NCBI GenBank assembly: GCA_017643925.1
Contig: JAEPML010000022.1
Coordinates: forward strand, 1-64,000
DNA length: 64,000 bases
Reading direction: 5' to 3'
DNA from: Roseibium sp.
GTDB lineage: Bacteria > Pseudomonadota > Alphaproteobacteria > Rhizobiales > Stappiaceae
Shown here: positions 26,088-35,907 of the stretch, piece after piece
Numbering within the stretch: the first letter of the stretch is position 1
Layout: the number at the start of each line of letters is the position of its first letter
Position numbers and translations under genes: made by a program
The notes under the pieces: model-generated
What the model was told of the DNA's origin: nothing
Database searches by the model: none
What the model saw: the letters and a program-made list of their open reading frames with translations, nothing else

Positions 26088-26846
26088 CTAGTTCAGCGCC
26101 TCGGCCAGACTGCTTACAAGGTCGTGGGCCGTCAAATCTATGCGTAACGGTGAAACGGAAACATATCCATCTGCAATCGCATGGAGATCGGAATTATCAA
26201 ACACGGATTTGCCGCGGTCCTGGAATCTCAACCAGTAATAAGGATATCCGCGCCCGTCCTGTCTTTCCTCGATCGACAGGCCGCTTTGCTCATGGTGCCC
26301 TTGCACCGTGACCTTCACGCCCCTGACCTGATCGGCGCTGCAGGCCGGGAAATTGACATTGAAAAGAGAATAAGGCGGCAGGTTGAATTCAAGAAGCTTG
26401 CGGAAAAGCTCCGGTGCATGCATTTCTGCCGTTCCATAATCGGGTTCCGAGCCGACGTTCCAGCTATAGGCCTGCGACACTGCTATGGAACGAATCCCGA
26501 GGATCGCTCCCTCCATCGCACCGGCAACGGTCCCCGAATAGGTGACGTCTTCAGCGAGATTCTGTCCTTTGTTGATCCCTGAAAGAACCAGGTCCGGGAG
26601 GCCGGGCAGCACCTTGCGAACGCCCATGATCACGCAGTCGGTCGGCGTGCCCCTCAACGCGAAGTGACGGTCGTCGATCTGTCGGAGCCTTAGCGGATCA
26701 CTCAATGTCAGAGAATGCGCAACACCACTCTGGTCCGTTTCCGGTGCTATCACCCAGACGTCATCGGACAGGGTCCTGGCAATCCGCTCGAGCGCGTCAA
26801 GGCCCGGAGACTGGATACCGTCGTCATTCGTGATCAAAATACGCAT
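26088..26846 (-). CDS. surE: 5'/3'-nucleotidase SurE
   Basis: The 252-residue metal-dependent phosphatase acts on nucleoside monophosphates (and exopolyphosphate in some species). The N-terminal MRILITNDDGIQSPG supplies the metal-binding Asp pair; SGINKGQNLAEDVTYSGTVAGA is the second conserved block, shown here only in part of its length for ligand Asn. It is 138 bases downstream of serS and 17 bases before pcm. Confidence 0.95.
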   Translation of the reverse strand: MRILITNDDGIQSPGLDALERIARTLSDDVWVIAPETDQSGVAHSLTLSDPLRLRQIDDRHFALRGTPTDCVIMGVRKVLPGLPDLVLSGINKGQNLAEDVTYSGTVAGAMEGAILGIRSIAVSQAYSWNVGSEPDYGTAEMHAPELFRKLLEFNLPPYSLFNVNFPACSADQVRGVKVTVQGHHEQSGLSIEERQDGRGYPYYWLRFQDRGKSVFDNSDLHAIADGYVSVSPLRIDLTAHDLVSSLAEALN

Positions 26847-26984
26847 GCTCTACCTGCCCAAATGAAGAAATGGCGCGTTGGACGCAGCCAAAAGCGACTG
26901 AAATGGCGCTTTGGCAGCTTTAGACAATGCCGCCAAAGCGTTCCAACTTGCCCGGTCAGAAACTCCGGACACGATTTTGAGGCC

Positions 26985-28265
26985 TTAGCCGATCTTTTCC
27001 AATCCGCCCATATAAGGACGAAGAACCTCTGGCACCGAGATGGTCCCGTCGCCATTCTGGTAATTCTCCAGAACAGCAATCAGCGCGCGCCCGACCGCGA
27101 TGCCGGACCCGTTCAGGGTGTGGACGTGGACCGTCTGCTTGGCCTCGGCCGGCCGGTAACGTGCATTCATGCGGCGCGCCTGGAAGTCGCCGCAGACCGA
27201 ACAGGACGAGATCTCGCGATAGGTGTCCTGGCCGGGCAGCCAGACTTCGATGTCATAGGTCTTGCGCGCACCAAAGCCCATGTCGCCGGTACAAAGGGTC
27301 ATGACCCTGTAGTGAAGCTCGAGCTTCTGCAGAACCATTTCTGCACAGCCGAGCATCCGTTCCAGCTCGTCGAGCGAATCTTCCGGCCTGGTCACGGACA
27401 CCAGTTCACATTTCTGGAACTGGTGCTGACGCAACATGCCCCGTGTGTCTCGTCCGGCAGACCCGGCTTCGGACCGGAAACAGTAGGTCAGCGCCGTGAC
27501 GCGCAAGGGCAACTGGTCTTCTGCGACGATTTCCCCTGCAACCAGGTTGGTCAGCGGAACTTCAGCGGTCGGGATCAGGTAGTGATCCGTCGTCGTCTTG
27601 AAGAGGTCTTCTTCGAACTTCGGCAGCTGCCCGGTGCCATAGAGGGGATCGCTGTTGACCAGAAGCGGCGGCGACACTTCGGTGTAACCGTTTTCCTGCG
27701 TGTGCAGATCGATCATGAATTGACCGAGCGCCCGCTCAAGCCGGGCAATCTGTCCCTTCAGCACGACAAAACGCGACCCGGAGAGATTCGCCGCCCGGGC
27801 GAAGTCCATGTCGCCAAGGTCCTCACCAAGCTCGAAATGTTCTTTCGGCTTCTCGTTGAACGTGAAGACCGGTTTTTCGCCATGGGTCTTCAGCAGAACA
27901 TTGTCGGCTTCATCCGCTCCGGCTGGCACATCTTCCAGCGGCAGGTTGGGAATAACCGCCATTGCCGATTCAAGATCTGCAACGAGCCGACGCTCCTCCT
28001 CTTCACCGTTCTGGATGAAAGCCTTGATCTGGGCAACTTCGTCGATCAGTTCCTGGGCTCGCGCATCATCGCCGGCACCCTTTGCCTTGCCGATCTCCTT
28101 GGAAGCAGCGTTGCGGCGTTCCTGGGCTTCCTGAAGTTTCGTGATGTGAGATCGCCGGGATTCGTCCAGCGCAATCAGTTTGGCGGAAGAAGCTTCATAA
28201 CCCCTTCTGGCCAATGCCTGGTCAAAGGCGTCTGCGTTTTCCCGAATCCACTTAATATCAAACAT
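26985..28265 (-). CDS. serS: Seryl-tRNA synthetase
   Basis: The 426-residue class II synthetase begins MFDIKWIRENADAF with an N-terminal coiled-coil arm (about 30-105) that grips tRNA-Ser, then the catalytic core with motif 2 FRSEAGSAGRDTRGML and motif 3 region GSGIAVGRALIAVLENY. GGAAAG stands about six bases before the ATG at 28265; a longer frame starting at 28298 lacks this. It lies between tatC and surE. Confidence 0.97.
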   Translation of the reverse strand: MFDIKWIRENADAFDQALARRGYEASSAKLIALDESRRSHITKLQEAQERRNAASKEIGKAKGAGDDARAQELIDEVAQIKAFIQNGEEEERRLVADLESAMAVIPNLPLEDVPAGADEADNVLLKTHGEKPVFTFNEKPKEHFELGEDLGDMDFARAANLSGSRFVVLKGQIARLERALGQFMIDLHTQENGYTEVSPPLLVNSDPLYGTGQLPKFEEDLFKTTTDHYLIPTAEVPLTNLVAGEIVAEDQLPLRVTALTYCFRSEAGSAGRDTRGMLRQHQFQKCELVSVTRPEDSLDELERMLGCAEMVLQKLELHYRVMTLCTGDMGFGARKTYDIEVWLPGQDTYREISSCSVCGDFQARRMNARYRPAEAKQTVHVHTLNGSGIAVGRALIAVLENYQNGDGTISVPEVLRPYMGGLEKIG

Positions 28266-28338
28266 CTTCGCTTTCCGAACGACGGGTGTTGTAGACAAAT
28301 TCCATCCGTCAGTCCGGCAAGGCGATCAGCTGCCTGGA

Positions 28339-29139
28339 TCAGGCCGCCGCATCTTCCGCTTCACGCTCGGCTTCTCGTTCCGCACGTTTGCGCTCTACCA
28401 TTCTCACAGACAGAATGGAGACTTCGTAGAGAAGCAATGTTGGCAGCGCAAGACCGATCTGAGAAATCGGGTCAGGTGGTGTCAAAATTGCTGCAGCGGC
28501 AAAGGCACCAACGATCGCATATTTGCGCTTGGTCTTCAGACCATCGGACGTCACCATGCCGGCCCGTCCGAGAAGCGTCAGGACCACGGGAAGCTGGAAC
28601 ACCAATCCGAAGGCGAAGATCAGGATCATGATCAGACCGAGATATTCGCTGACCTTTGCAAGGTGCTGAATCGCAACCTGCCCCGACTGGGCCAACTGTT
28701 CCTGGGACAGGAAGAATCCCATCGCCATCGGCATGACGAGGAAATAGACCAGGCACGCACCGATCAGGAACAGGATGGGTGTTGCGACCAGGAACGGCAG
28801 GAACGCACCGCGCTCATGCTTGTAAAGACCGGGCGCAACGAACATGTAGATCTGACTGGCGACAACAGGAAACGCCAGGAAGAGGGCTCCGAACAGGGCC
28901 AGTTTCAACTGGGTGAAAAACCATTCCTGCGGCGCCGTGAAGATCATCTGGACTTCATCGGGGTTCGGTGCAGCCCTGAGATAGGGCACCGTCAGGATAT
29001 TGTAGATGTCGGTCGCGAAGTAAAAGCAGATCACGAACATGACCAGAATGGCCGCAATCGACCACATAAGCCGTTGCCGCAGTTCGATCAGGTGCTCAAT
29101 GAGCGGAGCCTTTGAATCGTCGATGTCTTCCTGGCTCAT
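28339..29139 (-). CDS. tatC: Sec-independent translocase subunit TatC
   Basis: The 266-residue product is the six-helix receptor that recognises twin-arginine signal peptides. It begins with APLIEHLIELRQRL and contains a loop with FFTQLKLALFGALFLAFP and TPPDPISQIGLALP before the final helices; the tail is Arg/Glu-rich. Its ATG overlaps the tatB stop by four bases, indicating translational coupling. Confidence 0.97.
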   Translation of the reverse strand: MSQEDIDDSKAPLIEHLIELRQRLMWSIAAILVMFVICFYFATDIYNILTVPYLRAAPNPDEVQMIFTAPQEWFFTQLKLALFGALFLAFPVVASQIYMFVAPGLYKHERGAFLPFLVATPILFLIGACLVYFLVMPMAMGFFLSQEQLAQSGQVAIQHLAKVSEYLGLIMILIFAFGLVFQLPVVLTLLGRAGMVTSDGLKTKRKYAIVGAFAAAAILTPPDPISQIGLALPTLLLYEVSILSVRMVERKRAEREAEREAEDAAA

Positions 29140-29615
29140 GCCTTCACATCTTCCGTAACGGACTTGCCGGAGGTTTTCTGGGTGTCTTCAGCAGTTCCTG
29201 CCGAAGGAAGATCGGATTCTGCCGGCTTGGCAGTTTCCTGAACCACGTCCGCAGTGGAAGGCTGGTCTTCTGTCACCTTGGCCTTGGTTTCCTTCGAAGC
29301 TTCAGACTTGGCTTTCGACGGTTTCACAGGATCCGTCACCTTGGCCATGTCTTCTTCGATGGATTTCTTCAGATCGCCAAGGGGATTGAAGTTGCCGGCT
29401 TCCTCGACCTGCTTCTTCATGTCGGCAATATCGGCCTGTTGCTCTGCTTCCTTGAGAGCATCATTGAAGGTCGACTGGAACTCGCGCGACATGCGTCGCA
29501 CTTTTCCCAATGTCTGTCCAAGAGTCCGCAACATGCGCGGCAGATCTTTAGGCCCTACAACGATGATCGCCACGCAGGCGATCACCAGGAGCTCGGTCCA
29601 ACCGATATCGAACAT
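29136..29615 (-). CDS. tatB: Sec-independent translocase subunit TatB
   Basis: The 159-residue product has a single N-terminal helix MFDIGWTELLVIACVAIIVV, the hinge GPKDLP, an amphipathic helix, and a long Lys/Glu/Ser-rich tail typical of TatB. It lies 41 bases after tatA and overlaps tatC. Confidence 0.95.
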   Translation of the reverse strand: MFDIGWTELLVIACVAIIVVGPKDLPRMLRTLGQTLGKVRRMSREFQSTFNDALKEAEQQADIADMKKQVEEAGNFNPLGDLKKSIEEDMAKVTDPVKPSKAKSEASKETKAKVTEDQPSTADVVQETAKPAESDLPSAGTAEDTQKTSGKSVTEDVKA

Positions 29616-29656
29616 AGATTTTTTCGTCCCTTAAGGAGACGCGACGCAGATCTTGA

Positions 29657-29881
29657 TCAGCTCGCTTTGGTCTGATCTTCAGCTTTCGCTGACGGCGCTT
29701 CTTCGTTGGCCTGATGATCGATTGTCTTCGGTGCATCGGCCGTATCGTCTTCAGCCATGCCCTTCTTGAAGCTCTTGATTCCCTTGGCTACGTCACCCAT
29801 GAGTTCGGAAATCTTGCCACGACCAAACAGCAGAACAACCACCACTGCGATGATCAAGATTTGCCAAATACTAATGCCCAT
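29657..29881 (-). CDS. tatA: Sec-independent translocase subunit TatA
   Basis: The 74-residue pore-forming subunit begins MGISIWQILIIAVVVVLLFG followed by RGKISELMGDVAKGIKSFKKG, the standard membrane helix plus amphipathic helix. It is the first tat gene; the 130 bases before it, next to the ABC ATPase stop, may hold a promoter. Confidence 0.96.
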   Translation of the reverse strand: MGISIWQILIIAVVVVLLFGRGKISELMGDVAKGIKSFKKGMAEDDTADAPKTIDHQANEEAPSAKAEDQTKAS

Positions 29882-30011
29882 ACGCCAAACTCCTGATAAT
29901 TGGCTTGAATGCCCTTTGGGCCCTTGTACAAAAACGGCCCCTCACCTGCAACATACACGACGAGAACATTTTCAGCTCTTAGACGGAATGATTAGCAGAA
30001 CCGGACTTGCC

Positions 30012-31148
30012 CTAGACTTGGGATTGTTCATGCGGAAATACAAGAACGTCCTTGGGATCGGTGGTAACTGACACGTCCATCCCCTGCTCCCACGGGCTTC
30101 CAGCGCGCACGCGCGCCTGTAACAGACTTGTCATTCCATCCACCGCAACCGACAGAAGCTCCACCTCTCCGACGAATCGCTTGGTCTTGATCCGACCGGG
30201 CACACCGCACAGACCCGGCGTGCCAAGCACGACACCCTGCGGGCGCACGCAGACATCGACATCCGACCCGGCAGGCAAGCCTTCGGCCGACAGAATTCCA
30301 AGAGGCGTTTCGACACCATTTTGCGTGACACGGCCCTCAAGTTGATTGAGCTCGGAGAAAAAACGAGCGGCAAACAGGTCTGCCGGCCTGTTATAGAGAT
30401 CCGCAGCGCTACCATGCTGGACGAGGCGTCCCTGGCGCATCAGGGCAATCTTGTCACCCATGCGCATGGCTTCTTCCGGATCGTGTGTCACGATGATGCA
30501 GGTTGCGCGGGTTTCGCGGATCACCGCCAAGGTTTCGTCGCGCACGCTGTCCCTCAGGCGCTTGTCCAGGCCGGAAAAAGGTTCGTCCATCAACAGAATG
30601 CCCGGGCGTGGAACGAGGGCTCGCGCAAGCGCGACGCGTTGCTGCTCCCCGCCGGACAGGGCGTGCGGGTAGTCTGCGGCATATTCGGTCAGTCCGACCC
30701 TGCCGAGCGCTCCCATTGCGGCCGTTTCCGCTTCCTTCTTCGACATGTTGGTCAGGCCGAACATCACATTGGCAAGGATGCTCATGTGCGGGAACAGGGC
30801 GTAGTCCTGAAACATCAGGCCAACACCGCGCTTTTCAGGCGGAAGGAAGGTCTCGTCCCCAGCAATTTCGCTACCGTTGATCAGCACCCTGCCCCGGCTC
30901 TGCCTCTCAACACCGGCTGCAATTCGCATCAATGTGGTCTTGCCACACCCTGAATGTCCCAGAAGACATAGAATTTCACCCGGAGCGATCGACAGGGTCA
31001 GATCCCGCACGGAAGCGACGCCATCATAGTCATGAGAGACGTTCTCAAATACGAGACCGGCAGCAATCGTCGCGCTTGCGGTGCCCGGTGCACCCCAGCG
31101 CAACTGTTTCGCAGTGCCGTTGGAATAGCTCTTGTTTTGCTTCGACAT
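30012..31148 (-). CDS. Orphan ABC transporter ATPase of the FbpC/PotA type
   Basis: The 378-residue protein has Walker A GHSGCGKTT, Q-loop FQDYALFPHM, signature LSGGEQQRVALARAL, Walker B ILLMDEPFSGLD and a C-terminal TOBE-like domain, as in import ATPases for ferric iron, spermidine or sulfate. No permease or binding protein gene adjoins it, so the substrate is unknown. ATG at 31148 shares its A with the scpB stop (TGATG), so translation is coupled to scpB. It separates scpB from tatA, which I recall as adjacent in relatives. Confidence 0.88.
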   Translation of the reverse strand: MSKQNKSYSNGTAKQLRWGAPGTASATIAAGLVFENVSHDYDGVASVRDLTLSIAPGEILCLLGHSGCGKTTLMRIAAGVERQSRGRVLINGSEIAGDETFLPPEKRGVGLMFQDYALFPHMSILANVMFGLTNMSKKEAETAAMGALGRVGLTEYAADYPHALSGGEQQRVALARALVPRPGILLMDEPFSGLDKRLRDSVRDETLAVIRETRATCIIVTHDPEEAMRMGDKIALMRQGRLVQHGSAADLYNRPADLFAARFFSELNQLEGRVTQNGVETPLGILSAEGLPAGSDVDVCVRPQGVVLGTPGLCGVPGRIKTKRFVGEVELLSVAVDGMTSLLQARVRAGSPWEQGMDVSVTTDPKDVLVFPHEQSQV

Positions 31149-31864
31149 CAAGCCTCGGCGGCGCCTTCCGCATCTTCATCAAACAGAGACCCGTCTTCTA
31201 GCGGATCTTCGTCCTCGGTCAATGCAACATCGTCGTTCGGTGTCGGTACCATGAAGGATACCGGCACGGCACTGTCGAGGAGACCGGCCCCTTTTAGCTC
31301 TTCCAGGCCGGGCAGGTCCTTGACATTTTCCAAACCGAAATGGATCAGAAAGTGTTCCGTTGTTCCATATGTCACTGGACGGCCTGGGGTCCGGCGCCGA
31401 CCTCGCATCCTGATCCAGGTTGTTTCGAGCAATACATCCAGCGTGCCCTTGGACGTCGAAACACCCCGGATCTCTTCAATTTCGGCCCGGGTGACGGGTT
31501 GATGATAGGCAATGATCGCCAGAGTTTCGAGCGCTGCGCGGGACAGTTTGCGTTGTTCCTCGACGTTTCGATGCATCAGGTAGGCGAGATCTTCCGCTGT
31601 CCTGAAACACCACTTTCCAGCGACACGCACCAGGTTGACACCACGGGTGGCATAGGTCGCCTGAAGCTCTTCAAGCAGAGCCAGAACATCTGCACCGTCA
31701 GGGAGGCGCAGCGTCAACTCCTCCAGGGAAAGGGGCTCGGACGAGGCAAAAAGCAGGGCTTCAACCATGCGCAATTCGGACCGTTCAAAACGGGTGGGTT
31801 CGCCCTGCTCAGTTCCCCCTTCCTCGTCTTCGAGGTCCAGAAGTCCGATATCACTCACCGTCAT
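31148..31864 (-). CDS. scpB: Segregation and condensation protein ScpB
   Basis: The 238-residue kleisin-interacting winged-helix protein has the family core VEALLFASSEPLSLEELTLR and ETLAIIAYHQPVTRAEIEEIRG. It bridges ScpA to SMC in the chromosome-condensing complex. It overlaps scpA by 14 bases and the ABC ATPase by one. Confidence 0.95.
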   Translation of the reverse strand: MTVSDIGLLDLEDEEGGTEQGEPTRFERSELRMVEALLFASSEPLSLEELTLRLPDGADVLALLEELQATYATRGVNLVRVAGKWCFRTAEDLAYLMHRNVEEQRKLSRAALETLAIIAYHQPVTRAEIEEIRGVSTSKGTLDVLLETTWIRMRGRRRTPGRPVTYGTTEHFLIHFGLENVKDLPGLEELKGAGLLDSAVPVSFMVPTPNDDVALTEDEDPLEDGSLFDEDAEGAAEA

Positions 31865-32693
31865 GGTCCGCCTCCTGCGCTATCGATCGGATATAGACGG
31901 GAGAGAATGGTTCACCCTGACGTATTTCCACCTGGCCTTCCCGCACCATTTCAAGACTGGCGGAGAAGGTGCTCGCAACGATGGTCGCCCAGTCCTTGTT
32001 GTCATAAAGATAGTCGCGCAAATAGGCATTCAACGGTGCCCACTCGCTGACGCGGCCGACAAGCCGGGTCAGGAGTTCCCGAGCCTCCTGAAGAGACCAA
32101 ACAGTGCGTTTCAAAACCCGGACCGATGTCACGGACTGCCTTTGTCGCTGCGTCGCATAGGCTGACAGGAGATCGTAGATCGACGCATCCCAGATGCTCT
32201 TGTGTTCAACCGACATCGTTTCGGGCGCCCCCCGGTGAAACACCTCGCGCCCTTGTCGGCTGCGGCTCATCAGCTTTTCCGATACTTCGCGCATGGCCTC
32301 TAGGCGGCGCAAGCGAAACGCCAGCGCAGCTGCAAGTTCTTCACCTGTCGGTTCGTCCTCGTCCCGCTGTTCCGGCAACAGGAGCTTTGATTTCAGAAAC
32401 GCAAGCCACGCCGCCATGACAAGATAGTCGGCAGCAAGCTCAAGCCGCATGCGTCGCGCCTCCGCGACAAATTCGAGATATTGTTCAACCAGCTCGAGGA
32501 TGGAGATACGGGTCAGATCCACCTTTTGCGTGCGTGCCAGGCCGAGCAGCAGATCGAGTGGACCTTCGAACCCTTCGACATCCACGACCAGCTGGGGTTC
32601 GGAAACTGCACGCTCTTCGCTTGCATTCACGGAACTCAGGAGATCAAAGGAAGCATCCTCTGTCCCTTGCCGTTTTTGCTCAAGCTCAGCCAT
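31851..32693 (-). CDS. scpA: Segregation and condensation protein ScpA
   Basis: The 280-residue kleisin of the SMC-ScpAB complex shows VDVEGFEGPLDLLLGLARTQKVDL and RLELAADYLVMAAWLAFLKSK in its N-terminal SMC-binding part and a winged-helix C-terminus. The ATG at 32693 has a G-rich ribosome site; a TTG at 32708 would add five residues and overlap nagZ. It follows nagZ, an order usual in alphaproteobacteria. Confidence 0.95.
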   Translation of the reverse strand: MAELEQKRQGTEDASFDLLSSVNASEERAVSEPQLVVDVEGFEGPLDLLLGLARTQKVDLTRISILELVEQYLEFVAEARRMRLELAADYLVMAAWLAFLKSKLLLPEQRDEDEPTGEELAAALAFRLRRLEAMREVSEKLMSRSRQGREVFHRGAPETMSVEHKSIWDASIYDLLSAYATQRQRQSVTSVRVLKRTVWSLQEARELLTRLVGRVSEWAPLNAYLRDYLYDNKDWATIVASTFSASLEMVREGQVEIRQGEPFSPVYIRSIAQEADHDGE

Positions 32694-32704
32694 CTTTTCC
32701 CCGG

Positions 32705-33724
32705 TCAAACACCCTGCCAGCCCATCAGGGACTGGAATTCGTTCCAGGCAGCCGCCTTGTCGAAACCCGGTTCAGGGTCCAGCCGGGCTGCCAGCGCATC
32801 GGCACATCGACTTTTTGAAACACCGGAAAGCTCGGGAACAACCTCCGCGACTGCAAGCATTTCATCCATGTCACCATTGCAGTGAAGGACAATATCACAG
32901 CCCGCCTCGAGAATTTTTCGGGACCGGTCTCCAAAGTCTCCCCCGAGCGCATGCATGGACATGTCGTCGCTCATCAGGCAGCCCTTGAATCCGATGCGGT
33001 CCCGGATTATCCCCTCAACTATCTTCCTGCTTTGTGTTCCCGCCGTTTCTGCGTCAATGCTGGCGTATACAATATGGGCTGTCATCCCCAATGACACGTG
33101 GGAAAGTGCCTTGAAGGGCCGGAAATCCACGCTTTCCAACGCTGTTTCACAGGCTTCAACCCTCGGAAGTTCCAAATGACTGTCGACAACAGCGCGTCCG
33201 TGTCCCGGAATATGCTTGATCACCGGCAACACACCTGCAGCCTGCGCCCCGTCGATCATCGCCTGCCCCAAAGCAATCACGACCTCCGGGTCAGCTGAAA
33301 TCGCCCTGTCTCCAATTGCATCCACGGTGTCAGGAAACCGCACATCGAGGCACGGAAGGCAATCGACCGTGATGCCAACCTCGAAGAGGTCGTTGCAGAT
33401 CAGCCTTGCCCCAAGCCAGGCCGCGCGAAGCGCCGCATCAGGGTCCTCGTCGAACAGATCACCATAAAGCTTCGCTGGAGGATATTTCGGCCAGTGCGGC
33501 GGTTTCAAACGCTGAACCCTGCCACCTTCCTGATCCACCAGCACCGGTGCATCCTCTCGGCCGACAGCGTTGCGGAACGCGGACGTCAGCTCCCTCAACT
33601 GGTCCGGTGTTTCGACATTTCGCGCAAACAGGATCAGTCCCCAGGGGTCGTTTTCCCGGAAAAAGGAAACCTCTTCGTCCGTAAGGGTCAGTCCGGCGCA
33701 ACCGGATACAAAGGCTTTGGTCAT
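32705..33724 (-). CDS. nagZ: Beta-N-acetylhexosaminidase, NagZ type
   Basis: The 339-residue family 3 glycosidase removes N-acetylglucosamine from anhydro-muropeptides during cell-wall recycling. It shows VDQEGGRVQRL, KHIPGHGRAVVDSH (the catalytic His loop) and the nucleophile region LMSDDMSM. No signal peptide, so cytoplasmic as expected. It starts the nagZ-scpA-scpB unit here because the SPOR gene is displaced by the insert to its right. Confidence 0.93.
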   Translation of the reverse strand: MTKAFVSGCAGLTLTDEEVSFFRENDPWGLILFARNVETPDQLRELTSAFRNAVGREDAPVLVDQEGGRVQRLKPPHWPKYPPAKLYGDLFDEDPDAALRAAWLGARLICNDLFEVGITVDCLPCLDVRFPDTVDAIGDRAISADPEVVIALGQAMIDGAQAAGVLPVIKHIPGHGRAVVDSHLELPRVEACETALESVDFRPFKALSHVSLGMTAHIVYASIDAETAGTQSRKIVEGIIRDRIGFKGCLMSDDMSMHALGGDFGDRSRKILEAGCDIVLHCNGDMDEMLAVAEVVPELSGVSKSRCADALAARLDPEPGFDKAAAWNEFQSLMGWQGV

Positions 33725-33946
33725 GATTCTGGCTTACCGGCCCCGGTTTTAACCGTCAAGAATCCCCCATTTTTAAGTTGAGCATAACGCATCAGCGCAC
33801 CTCGAGATCTTCCGTTTTCCCCCGGAACTGCGCCTTCGGGTTGTTGAGGGGTTGAAACCTGTCGACAGACGGCTTGTTTCTTGACCACCAGGGAATTCTG
33901 TGCCTGAAACGCAGTGACGTTTCGCTTGCAGAGCCAGGAGCAATTC

Positions 33947-34960
33947 ATGCGCGCACGCCTCGATATTCCAGCCGGCACCTTGCACCGGATTACCCACAGG
34001 TCCGAGATCCTAGGCCGGAACCGGCTCGGAGATACGGCCACCCGCGAGATCGTCGTCTATACGCCTCATGGACATGACGGAGACGGCTTGCCGCTGCTTG
34101 TCGACATTGTTGGCTTCACGGCTGGAGGCCCCGCACATGTCAATTGGAAGAATTTCGGTGAAAACGTGCCGGAAAGGCTCGATCGGCTGATCCACGACGG
34201 TGACCTGCCACCGGTAGTCGTCGCCTTCCCGGACTGTTTCACGCGTCTCGGAGGCAACCAGTATATCGACAGCGATGCCATGGGCCCCTGGGCAACCTGG
34301 CTGACCACAGAAATGCTCGAAGAAGTCGAAGGACGGTTCAAATGTGGCGGGAAAGGCCGGCGCGGGCTCTTTGGCAAGTCATCCGGTGGTTACGGGTCCA
34401 TCATTCATGCCATGAAATATCCTGATGTCTGGTCTGCTGCCGCATGCCATTCAGGAGATATGGCCTTTGAGCTCTGCTACCTGCCAGAGATGCCGAGCGC
34501 ACTGCGCGCCATCGCGAAAGCCGGCTCCATTGAGGCCTTTGTCAGAGATTTTGAAACGGGCCCAAAGTTTCCGGGCAATTCCCTGCATGACCTCATGACG
34601 TTTGCGATGGCGGCGACCTACGATCCTGATCCAGATCCGGATGTTTTCTGCGGGATCCGCCTGCCGGTGGACCTTGAGACCTGTGAAATCATAGAAGACC
34701 GCTGGAACGCCTGGTTGCAATGGGATCCGGCGCATATTGTCGACCAGCATCTGGACGCCCTGAAATCCATGAAGGGTCTCTGGATCGAATGCGGCGATGT
34801 CGATCAGTACAATCTGGTCTATGGTGCCCGCCGTCTGCACAGGAGCCTCGTCGCTGGTTCAGTCGACCACGTCTATCAGGAGTTCAAGGACAACCACTCG
34901 TCCATCGACTACAGGCTCGATGAAAGTCTGCCATTTCTCGTAAACGCCCTTTTGAGCTAG
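33947..34960 (+). CDS. Esterase-family alpha/beta hydrolase
   Basis: The 337-residue protein belongs to the esterase D/enterochelin-esterase-like group (PF00756 type). The nucleophile elbow reads FGKSSGGYGS; a probable acid is in IECGDVDQYN and the His in FKDNHSSIDY. AGGAG lies six bases before the ATG at 33947. No signal peptide. The substrate is unknown. It is convergent with the EamA gene and part of a three-gene insert in the nagZ-SPOR interval. Confidence 0.83.
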   Translation: MRARLDIPAGTLHRITHRSEILGRNRLGDTATREIVVYTPHGHDGDGLPLLVDIVGFTAGGPAHVNWKNFGENVPERLDRLIHDGDLPPVVVAFPDCFTRLGGNQYIDSDAMGPWATWLTTEMLEEVEGRFKCGGKGRRGLFGKSSGGYGSIIHAMKYPDVWSAAACHSGDMAFELCYLPEMPSALRAIAKAGSIEAFVRDFETGPKFPGNSLHDLMTFAMAATYDPDPDPDVFCGIRLPVDLETCEIIEDRWNAWLQWDPAHIVDQHLDALKSMKGLWIECGDVDQYNLVYGARRLHRSLVAGSVDHVYQEFKDNHSSIDYRLDESLPFLVNALLS

Positions 34961-34983
34961 TCGATCTTTCCTGGCGGGTTTCC

Positions 34984-35907
34984 TCAGGAGGCCCGCCGCG
35001 ACCTCCCAAAGGGCATCGGCAGGGTCAGCACCGCACCGCCTGCGATAATCAGAGCTGCGCCGATCACCGCGACAGGTGTCGGGATTTCTCCCCAGAACAC
35101 AAAGCCGAAAATTGCCGAAAGAATAACGGAACCGTAGTAGATCGGTGCAAGTGTCGCGGCGCCCGCCCTCCTGTAGGCAGAAATATTCAGCGATTGCCCG
35201 ATGATCGCCAGGGGCCCCATCCAGGCGAATGCAAGCAGGCTCGTCCATGAGATGTCACTCGAGAAGATCATCCAGAGAACAGGCCCTGTCAGGAGGATCG
35301 AGGCGAATATGTTGACGTAAGCAAGGATCGTGACGGTGTCTTCACGCTGTGCGATGTAGCGCATGATCAGGGATTCGGCCGCCATGAATACGGCTGCCAG
35401 GAGTGCCGCGACGACACCGGCGATGGCCAGTTCCTCGTTCCCAGGCCCTGAATTCGCGGCGCGTACCACAAGGTAGGCGCCGAAAGCACATAAAATGCCG
35501 GCAAGCCAATGACGTCCGGTGATGACCTCCTTCAGGATCAACCCGGCAAGCGCAATGGCGATGATACCCTTTGTGAGCCCAATCGCCGTTGCGTCGGCAA
35601 GCGGCAAAAGGCTCGCTGCATAAATCGAGCTTGCAAGGCCGCCGACACCGCAAAAGGCGCGCATCAGATGCAACTTCCACAATTTGCTCAGGCGCCTGTG
35701 GATCGAAACACGGTTCACGACAGCAACGCCTGTAATCGTCACGGCGCCACCAAGAAACCGCAGCCAGACCAGAACTGCGACCGGCAAGAGTCCGTCCGCA
35801 ATCTTTCCGGCTGCAAAGATCGGTGTGAAGGCGGTCATTCCCGCAAGCGCCAACGCGAAGGCCAGCAATGTGTTTTCCGGACGCACATAGATTGAGTTTG
35901 GAGACAT
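34984..35907 (-). CDS. EamA/DMT-superfamily transporter
   Basis: The 307-residue protein has about ten hydrophobic segments arranged as two EamA repeats (roughly residues 15-140 and 155-295), each ending in a Gly/Ala-rich helix. Such proteins export metabolites; the substrate is unknown. The ATG at 35907 is preferred because the frame upstream enters the LysR promoter region. It is divergently paired with a LysR regulator, which therefore probably controls it. Confidence 0.87.
   Translation of the reverse strand: MSPNSIYVRPENTLLAFALALAGMTAFTPIFAAGKIADGLLPVAVLVWLRFLGGAVTITGVAVVNRVSIHRRLSKLWKLHLMRAFCGVGGLASSIYAASLLPLADATAIGLTKGIIAIALAGLILKEVITGRHWLAGILCAFGAYLVVRAANSGPGNEELAIAGVVAALLAAVFMAAESLIMRYIAQREDTVTILAYVNIFASILLTGPVLWMIFSSDISWTSLLAFAWMGPLAIIGQSLNISAYRRAGAATLAPIYYGSVILSAIFGFVFWGEIPTPVAVIGAALIIAGGAVLTLPMPFGRSRRAS

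Noticed and set aside
26715..28631. 638-codon open frame on the plus strand
   Set aside because: It is antisense to surE and serS, both certain genes; the translation is Arg/His/Gln-rich without family resemblance. GC-biased third positions open the reverse frame.
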